Shown in pieces: positions 1 to 4,927 of a DNA stretch of 7,026 bases (positions are counted from its first letter, which is position 1; each line of letters begins with the position of its first letter). The stretch is from Candidatus Bathyarchaeota archaeon (GTDB lineage: Archaea > Thermoproteota > Bathyarchaeia > Bathyarchaeales > Bathycorpusculaceae): NCBI GenBank assembly GCA_026014845.1, contig JAOZHM010000267.1, positions 1-7,026 on the forward strand. The letters run 5' to 3'. Both the position numbers and the translations under genes were made by a program. The notes beneath the pieces were generated by a model, which saw only the letters and a list, made by a program, of their open reading frames with translations, was not told the origin of the DNA and searched no databases.

Positions 1-1
1 A

Positions 2-1606
2 GGTGTAGAAACAAGAACAAACACCACAGTAGGCAAAGACATAACGATAGACAATCTGCTCAATCAAGGCTACAAAACAGTCTTCATAGCCACCGGTGCC
101 CCGCAATGCCTAAAACTAAACATCGAAGGAGAAAACCTAGATGGCGTTCTCCACTCCCTTGAATTTCTAAGAGACGTAAAGTCTGGCAAGCACATCGAAC
201 TTGGAGACAAAGTGGCAGTCATAGGCGGAGGAGACGTCGCCGTTGACGTGGCCCGAACTGCAAAGCGCCGAGGTCCCAGTCAGGTAACCATAATATATAG
301 ACGGTCAGAGAAGGAGATGCCTGCGCATTACCAGGGAGTTGAAGAGGCAAAGCTTGAAGGTGTTAACCTTCATTTCCTGGCTTCCCCAAAAAGATTCATT
401 GGCAAAAATGGGAAACTTGTTTTAGTAGAGTGCCTTTGGATGAGTTTAGGACCGCCAGATGACTCCGGTAGAAGACGCCCAATACCTGTCGAAGGCTCAG
501 AGTTCACGGTGCCAGTTGACACAGTTATACTGGCAATAGGGGAAACGCCAGACACATCATTCTTACCTAAGGAAGTTGAAATCACAAAAAGAAACAGGAT
601 TATAGTTGACCCTGTCACGCTTGAAACAAGAATGCTCGGAGTATTCGCTGGAGGAGATGTTGTCACAGGACCAGCGTCAGTGATAGAAGCCATAGCTGCA
701 GGCAAGAGGGCCGCAGTTTCCATAGACCGCTACCTCAGGGGCCTCGATTTAAGAGCAGGAAGAGAGGAAAAGATCTCCGAAACGACATGGGTTACAGACG
801 AAAAACTGCTAGAGAAAAAGCCTAGACAACCCGTGCCGCGTCTGGTCCCACCTCAACGCTCCGGAAATTTCAAAGAGGTTGAACTCGGGTTCAGTGTGGA
901 AAATGGCATAAAAGAAGCCCACAGATGCTTGTTGTGTGGACCGTGTGCTCAATGCCTTCAAATCGAAGACATGTGCGAGTCAGATCTTGTGCTAGTGGAT
1001 AAGGATGGATGTATTGCATGTACCAACTGTGAAAAAGTCTGCCAATACGGAGCTATAAAAGTTGAGAAATCCGTGGCAAAAGTTGACGAAGCACTCTGCA
1101 AGGGCTGCGGAACATGCGCAGTTGAATGCCCAGCAATGGCAATTTCCATGAGCAACGTCACAAACCAGAAAATCTTGGCTTCGATAAAGCAAGCCCCGAA
1201 AACATGGAGAAGTAATAAACCACATGTTTTGGCTTTCATCTGTAACTGGTGCCACAACGTAAACATCGACGAGCTTGAAGAACATCCAAGCGCTCACGTT
1301 GTACCAGTTGGGTGCGTAGGAAGAGTAGACCAACTGCATGTCCTTCAAGCTTTCTGGACTGGGGCAGACGGCGTCTTACTCATTGGCTGTCGCGCTTCAG
1401 ACTGCCACTATGGTTCGGGCGCTTCAATCACTGAGAAAAGGATAGAAGAAATAAAGAAATGGCTCAAAGTTGTCGGAATAGAGCCAGAACGGCTACTAAT
1501 AGAGCAGGCATCGCCTGATGACAAACGTGGTCTCAACGAAATCATCATGAACTTTGTGTCTAACCTAAAAGATATAGGGGTTAATCCATTACAAAAGAGA
1601 ATCTGA
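2..1606 (+). CDS. GltD-like FAD/NAD(P) oxidoreductase fused to ferredoxin and MvhD domains (5' partial)
   Basis: The reading frame is open from the window edge, so the N-terminus is missing; 534 residues are visible. A GTG at 212 lies inside the conserved domain and is not the start. Domains in order: the rest of a glutamate-synthase-small-subunit type flavoprotein (a dinucleotide-binding glycine motif GGGDVAVD at about 75-82, the family signature YRRSEKEMPA at about 99-108, and the FAD-contact motif GVFAGGDV at about 213-220); a Cys cluster (C309, C312, C315, C318, C325); two classical 4Fe-4S ferredoxin motifs (C337/340/343/347 and C366/369/372/376); and a C-terminal MvhD-like domain at about 410-530 with CNWC (C414, C417), C438 in GCVGRVD, and C463/C468 in GCRASDCHY. 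In known systems MvhD passes electrons between a hydrogenase or other donor and HdrA. The inferred role is a cytoplasmic carrier between NAD(P)H, ferredoxin and an Hdr-like partner. The physiological donor, acceptor and direction cannot be read from the sequence. It is not a glutamate synthase subunit by context. Confidence 0.9.
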   Translation, partial: GVETRTNTTVGKDITIDNLLNQGYKTVFIATGAPQCLKLNIEGENLDGVLHSLEFLRDVKSGKHIELGDKVAVIGGGDVAVDVARTAKRRGPSQVTIIYRRSEKEMPAHYQGVEEAKLEGVNLHFLASPKRFIGKNGKLVLVECLWMSLGPPDDSGRRRPIPVEGSEFTVPVDTVILAIGETPDTSFLPKEVEITKRNRIIVDPVTLETRMLGVFAGGDVVTGPASVIEAIAAGKRAAVSIDRYLRGLDLRAGREEKISETTWVTDEKLLEKKPRQPVPRLVPPQRSGNFKEVELGFSVENGIKEAHRCLLCGPCAQCLQIEDMCESDLVLVDKDGCIACTNCEKVCQYGAIKVEKSVAKVDEALCKGCGTCAVECPAMAISMSNVTNQKILASIKQAPKTWRSNKPHVLAFICNWCHNVNIDELEEHPSAHVVPVGCVGRVDQLHVLQAFWTGADGVLLIGCRASDCHYGSGASITEKRIEEIKKWLKVVGIEPERLLIEQASPDDKRGLNEIIMNFVSNLKDIGVNPLQKRI

Positions 1607-1636
1607 GCTACCATCCTGTATGGCTTTTAAAACTAA

Positions 1637-1645
1637 TTTTATAAC
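1637..1645 (+). promoter_or_regulatory. Possible archaeal TATA box for cooT
   Basis: The AT-rich stretch TTTTATAAC in the 76-bp gap lies about 40 bases before the ATG at 1683. This would put transcription start near 1666 and give a short leader. A second AT-rich candidate, CTTTTAAAAC, lies at 1624-1633. Either would support the ATG at 1683 over the one at 1620. The match is weak, and read-through from the flavoprotein gene is equally possible. Confidence 0.3.
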
Positions 1646-1682
1646 CAAGCTGACACTTACTATAGTTAAGGTTGGAAGAAGA

Positions 1683-1862
1683 ATGTGTGAATTCACCGTA
1701 ATCCTTAACGAAGAAGTCGTATTCAAAGACGCAGTTTATGCGAAGATGGAACGCAACAAGGTTATCGTTAGAGACGTGCTTGGAGAAACCAAAGAAATCA
1801 AGAACTGCAAGATTGTTGAAGTTGACGTTAATTCTACTCGGCCAGTACTATCACGTGTCTAG
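1683..1862 (+). CDS. cooT: CooT family nickel-binding protein
   Basis: A 59-residue protein beginning MCEFTVIL and containing VVFKDAVYAK, RDVLGETKE and a closing IVEVDV segment, the pattern I recognise from the CooT family (small SH3-like beta proteins, sometimes annotated as predicted RNA-binding proteins). In Rhodospirillum rubrum CooT is a homodimer associated with CO dehydrogenase maturation that binds nickel through Cys2. That cysteine is present here directly after the start. I chose the ATG at 1683 rather than the in-frame ATG at 1620 because the family begins Met-Cys; the longer version would add a 21-residue tail and bury the metal ligand. The purine run GGAAGAAG lies just before the chosen ATG. 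It follows the flavoprotein by 76 bp on the same strand and ends 5 bp from the convergent unknown gene. A role in nickel handling for CODH or a nickel hydrogenase is inferred; neither enzyme is in the window. Confidence 0.85.
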   Translation: MCEFTVILNEEVVFKDAVYAKMERNKVIVRDVLGETKEIKNCKIVEVDVNSTRPVLSRV

Positions 1863-1867
1863 ATCAA

Positions 1868-2191
1868 CTATGACTCAGCTTTCTCAATTTCCTCATCTAG
1901 GCATAGAATTAGTGCTCCGTAAGACTCGAGGAGGTGACTTTTCTCATGTTCAATGTTGCCTTCACTTTTCAGCACTTGACCTAGAGACTTGATAGCCTCT
2001 GTCTTAAGCAGTGATAGTTTTTCAATTTCCTCGGAACTAAAAGTTTTGTTTCTTTTCTCTAGATTCTTCATCAACTCCCCAAAAACTCTAATGCACTCTT
2101 TCACATGTTCAACAAATTCTTGCTCTGCTTTCATGTAATCTCCAAATCTGACCTCTAGTTTTCGTATCTCTCTCGAAAATTCAAACGACAT
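1868..2191 (-). CDS. Hypothetical helical / coiled-coil protein
   Basis: I do not recognise this 107-residue protein. It is rich in Glu, Lys and Leu, with no proline, no membrane segment and no signal peptide. It reads as about three amphipathic helices: residues 3-48, then 53-75 after a short NKTFSSEE turn, then 80-105. Spaced Leu/Ile/Val/Phe positions suit a coiled coil or helical bundle. There are two cysteines, C33 and C97, far apart in sequence and not in a metal motif. The ATG at 2191 is the first in the frame; the sequence before it (GGGATATGGTCT) gives only a weak ribosome binding site. It lies 60 bp downstream of acs on the same strand, so it may be the last gene of the acs transcript, though a TATA-like TTTATTT near 2244-2250 could be its own promoter. 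Its acidic/basic helical composition and clean tail-to-tail junction with cooT suggest a real gene, but no function can be assigned. Confidence 0.65.
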   Translation of the reverse strand: MSFEFSREIRKLEVRFGDYMKAEQEFVEHVKECIRVFGELMKNLEKRNKTFSSEEIEKLSLLKTEAIKSLGQVLKSEGNIEHEKSHLLESYGALILCLDEEIEKAES

Positions 2192-2251
2192 AGACCATAT
2201 CCCAACTAATGCTTTCTTAACTCTTTTGATTGTAGTATTAGAGAAATAAAC

Positions 2252-4180
2252 TTATTGCGTCATTATTCTCTTGAATTCTTCGTACGCTCGCTTTGCTTCC
2301 TCTACGGAAGCCTTGTCTTCTAACGTAGTGAGGTCGCCTATTGGTTTGTCTGAAACCAGCGCCTTCAAAACTCTTCTCATGATTTTGCCGCTTCTTGTCT
2401 TTGGAAGCTTTGAAACGAAATATATTTGCTCAGGTGTTGCAACCGGACCTACGATTTTTCTTAAATGTCCTGTTAAATCTTTTTTGAGTTCCTCGCTGGG
2501 GCTGTAGCCTTGCTTCAATATGGCAAAAACCACAATGGTTTCTCCTTTAATTTCGTGAGGCTTGCCGATTACCGCTGCTTCTGCTACTGCTGGATGCGAA
2601 ACAATTGCGCTTTCTAGTTCCATGGTGCCCATTCTGTGGCCTGCAATTTTTAAGACTTCGTCTGCTCTGCCTAAGAGCCAGAAGTATTCGTCCTCATCCA
2701 TCATGCAATAGTCTCCAGTATAGAAAGCATTTGGAAATCTAGACCAATAAGCCTGTTTATAACGCTCAGGGTCTCGGTACAATGTCATTAGCATGCCTGG
2801 CCAAGGTTTCTTTATGATTAGATAGCCTCTTACGCCTGTAGACGTTGGCCTGCCGTTCTCGTCCACCACTTCAGCGTCTATGCCTGGTAATGGGAGTGTT
2901 GCTGATCCGGGTTTTAGTGGAACAAGTCCTATGCCGGGTGCTGGTGAAATCATTACGCCTCCGGTTTCTGTTTGCCACCAAGTGTCTACTATGGGGCAGC
3001 GTTCTCCACCTATCTTCTTGAAATACCACATCCATGCTTCTGGGTTTATCGATTCTCCTACACTGCCCAATATTGTTAGGCTTTCTAGGTCGTGTTTTTT
3101 GGGCCATTCTTCGCCGTATCGCATAAACATCCTTATAGCTGTTGGCGATGTGTAAAAGATTGTTACTTTATATTTCTCGATTATTTCCCACCATCTGTCA
3201 GGCTTTGGATAGTCGGGTGCCCCTTCATGTATAACTATGGACGCTCCATGCATCAATGGTGCATAAACAATGGAGCTGTGCCCGGTTACCCATCCTACGT
3301 CAGCGGTGCACCAGTATACGCTTTCTTCTTGTATGTCGAAGACCCATTTATATATGGAGTTTATGTAGACTAGGTAGCCTCCTGTGCTGTGGACTATGCC
3401 CTTTGGTTTGCCTGTTGTACCTGATGTATATAAAATGTAGAGTGGATGAGTGCTTTCGATTGGCAGCGGAGGAACATTTGTTTCTGCGTCTCTTATGATT
3501 TCATGGTACCATAGGTCCCTTCCTTCTTTCATTCCGATTTCTTGGCCTGTTCTCTTTACAATTATTACTTTCTCCAATGAGGGTGTGCTTTCTAGGGCTG
3601 TGTCGACTAACTCTTTTAATCGTATAATTTTTCCTCTTCTAAAGCCGCCGTCGGCCGTTATGAGCACTTTTGCCTCCGTGTCATTTATTCTGTCAGCCAA
3701 AGCGATTGAGCTGAACCCCGAAAATACTACAGTGTGTATTGCGCCTATTCTCGCCGTCGCTAACATTGCAATAGCTAGTTCGGGTATCATTGGCAAGTAA
3801 ATGGCTACGCGGTCTCCATCTTTAACGCCTAGTTTCTGAAGTGCAAATGCTAAACGGTTTACTTCCCTGTAAAGTTGCGAGTAACTCAGTGTTCTTTCTT
3901 CACCTTTTTCTCCTTCCCAGTATATGGCTACCTTGTTTCTTCTCCAAGTTTTCACGTGTCTGTCAACACATAGATAGGAGGCATTTAACATTCCGCCGGG
4001 GAACCATTTCGCAAATGGTAGGTCCCAGTCAAGCACTTTATCCCATGTTCTAAACCATTCAAGCTTTCTTGCTTCTTGCCCCCAAAACTCCTCTATGTCA
4101 TCTAGTGACTTTTTGTATATGTCCCTGTACCTTTTTATTGGCCAATATCTTAATTCAACCGGAAGTGATTCTGTCTGCAT
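2252..4180 (-). CDS. acs: Acetyl-CoA synthetase, AMP-forming
   Basis: A full-length 642-residue member of the ANL adenylating superfamily, close to the usual Acs length of about 650. It converts acetate, ATP and CoA to acetyl-CoA, AMP and PPi in the cytoplasm. Visible in order: the Acs N-terminal region (FWGQEARKLEWF at about 32-43); the phosphate-binding loop YTSGTTGKPKG at 251-261; the adenine/substrate motif DTWWQTETGG at 399-408, whose tryptophan closes the acyl pocket in characterised Acs and favours acetate or propionate; the hinge and A8 region LGRADEVLKIAGHRMGT at 503-519; and the C-terminal KTRSGKIMRR at 594-603, where K599 corresponds to the catalytic lysine that is acetylated in many Acs enzymes. 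No key residue is missing. The ATG at 4180 has a good ribosome binding site and a TATA box upstream. The permease gene directly upstream supports acetate as substrate; propionate or 3-hydroxypropionate cannot be excluded from sequence alone. Confidence 0.95.
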   Translation of the reverse strand: MQTESLPVELRYWPIKRYRDIYKKSLDDIEEFWGQEARKLEWFRTWDKVLDWDLPFAKWFPGGMLNASYLCVDRHVKTWRRNKVAIYWEGEKGEERTLSYSQLYREVNRLAFALQKLGVKDGDRVAIYLPMIPELAIAMLATARIGAIHTVVFSGFSSIALADRINDTEAKVLITADGGFRRGKIIRLKELVDTALESTPSLEKVIIVKRTGQEIGMKEGRDLWYHEIIRDAETNVPPLPIESTHPLYILYTSGTTGKPKGIVHSTGGYLVYINSIYKWVFDIQEESVYWCTADVGWVTGHSSIVYAPLMHGASIVIHEGAPDYPKPDRWWEIIEKYKVTIFYTSPTAIRMFMRYGEEWPKKHDLESLTILGSVGESINPEAWMWYFKKIGGERCPIVDTWWQTETGGVMISPAPGIGLVPLKPGSATLPLPGIDAEVVDENGRPTSTGVRGYLIIKKPWPGMLMTLYRDPERYKQAYWSRFPNAFYTGDYCMMDEDEYFWLLGRADEVLKIAGHRMGTMELESAIVSHPAVAEAAVIGKPHEIKGETIVVFAILKQGYSPSEELKKDLTGHLRKIVGPVATPEQIYFVSKLPKTRSGKIMRRVLKALVSDKPIGDLTTLEDKASVEEAKRAYEEFKRIMTQ

Positions 4181-4188
4181 ATTTTTAA

Positions 4189-4194
4189 CCTTCC
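4189..4194 (-). promoter_or_regulatory. Ribosome binding site of acs
   Basis: On the minus strand GGAAGG lies 8 bases before the ATG at 4180, a good complement to the 3' end of archaeal 16S rRNA. It confirms that start codon. Confidence 0.6.
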
Positions 4195-4226
4195 AGATAG
4201 GTATCGCGACTTAAACCAGATTTTGG

Positions 4227-4235
4227 TTATATATG
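4227..4235 (-). promoter_or_regulatory. Archaeal TATA box of acs
   Basis: The minus strand reads CATATATAA, preceded by an A-rich ACAAAA that could serve as the TFB recognition element. It is centred about 50 bases before the acs ATG, which predicts transcription start near 4205 and a leader of about 25 bases containing the ribosome binding site. This gives acs its own promoter, separate from the permease gene. Confidence 0.55.
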
Positions 4236-4269
4236 TTTTGTGCAGTTTTTAAATGAAAAACAATGATTA

Positions 4270-4284
4270 ATTTTCAGTGAAAAT
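4270..4284. repeat. Short perfect inverted repeat at the permease stop codon
   Basis: ATTTTCA and TGAAAAT form 7-base arms around a single G at 4277. The repeat touches the first minus-strand base pairs of the permease stop codon (4284-4286). On the minus strand it is followed by the T-rich run GTTTTTCATTT (about 4253-4263). This could be a weak terminator of the permease transcript or a binding site for a dimeric regulator ahead of the acs promoter. AT-rich sequence makes such a repeat fairly likely by chance. Confidence 0.3.
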
Positions 4285-4859
4285 CACATTGGCAGTACAG
4301 TTTTTCCATACACCTCGTTTAGCACTTCTGCTAGTGCTGTGTATACGGCGCTTAATCCGCAAATTATTCCTTCATACCCTGTAATTGTTGCTAAGGCTGT
4401 GTTTCCAGTTAAATCTCTGGCTGTCAGTAAGAAGAAGAGTATGGCTAGGCTCATAAACACGAATTGCATAGCTCTGTTTGCTTTCAGCGTGCCAAAGAAC
4501 ATTACGAAAGTGAATAACCCCCACATAAAGAAGTATGCAGCCATTGCAGTGTTGGATGCAGGTTGAAGCGGAGACGGCGGAACAGTATCCCAGAAACCGA
4601 TTTTAGGAAATATGAGTAAAGCAACTAGAGACCACCAAAATAATCCGTAGGAGCTGAATGCAACTGTGCCGAATGTGTTTCCTCTCTTATACTCCATTAT
4701 GCCAGCGATCACTTGGGCTAGTCCACCGTAGGCTAACCCCATTGCTAGTATCATACTGTCAAGGGGATAGAAACCAGCATTATGCAGATTCAGTAACACC
4801 GTTGTCATTCCAAAGCCCATAAGCCCAAGGGGTGCTGGATTCGCCAATTTCTCACTCAT
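4284..4859 (-). CDS. satP: Acetate permease, GPR1/FUN34/YaaH (SatP) family
   Basis: A 191-residue membrane protein of typical length for the AceTr family, which includes E. coli SatP (YaaH) and yeast Ady2, transporters of acetate and succinate, probably with protons. The family signature NPAPLGL lies at residues 7-13, directly before the first membrane helix, and a second conserved segment AFSSYGLFWW lies at 67-76. Six hydrophobic helices are visible at about 11-28, 35-55, 66-84, 103-125, 129-147 and 160-182. I chose the ATG at 4859 over the GTG at 4868 because the GTG overlaps the best ribosome binding site (AGGTG), which is 8 bases before the ATG. It lies 68 bp downstream of the cation pump and 103 bp upstream of acs, all on the same strand. 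The pairing with acs points to acetate uptake for activation to acetyl-CoA; export of acetate is possible because the family can work in both directions. Confidence 0.93.
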   Translation of the reverse strand: MSEKLANPAPLGLMGFGMTTVLLNLHNAGFYPLDSMILAMGLAYGGLAQVIAGIMEYKRGNTFGTVAFSSYGLFWWSLVALLIFPKIGFWDTVPPSPLQPASNTAMAAYFFMWGLFTFVMFFGTLKANRAMQFVFMSLAILFFLLTARDLTGNTALATITGYEGIICGLSAVYTALAEVLNEVYGKTVLPM

Positions 4860-4867
4860 ATTATCCA

Positions 4868-4872
4868 CACCT
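4868..4872 (-). promoter_or_regulatory. Ribosome binding site of the acetate permease
   Basis: AGGTG on the minus strand lies 8 bases before the ATG at 4859. The upstream in-frame GTG begins on the last base of this site, so the site decides the start in favour of the ATG. Confidence 0.55.
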
Positions 4873-4927
4873 TTTTTTGAAAATAACTCTCTTCATGTAC
4901 TCTGATTGTGAGTTTTTCTTAGCCCTC

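Noticed and set aside
212..214. GTG as the start of the flavoprotein
   Set aside because: The same frame is open to the left edge and encodes conserved oxidoreductase sequence (for example VFIATGA), so the gene begins outside the window.
2..1606. Annotation as glutamate synthase small subunit
   Set aside because: The flavoprotein part belongs to that superfamily, but the C-terminal ferredoxin and MvhD domains and the lack of a large subunit nearby argue for another electron-transfer role.
1620..1682. ATG at 1620 as the start of cooT
   Set aside because: It adds 21 residues with no family resemblance, overlaps the likely promoter region and displaces the nickel-binding Cys2.
1738..1992. 84-codon frame on the + strand overlapping cooT and the unknown gene
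   Set aside because: It is out of frame with cooT, runs through both genes' coding sequence and shows no domain or coherent composition.
2252..4180. ADP-forming acetyl-CoA synthetase
   Set aside because: The TSGTTGKPKG, WWQTETGG and C-terminal KTRSGK motifs belong to the AMP-forming ANL family; the ADP-forming enzyme is unrelated.
4860..4868. GTG at 4868 as the start of the permease
   Set aside because: It overlaps the AGGTG ribosome binding site that is well spaced for the ATG at 4859.
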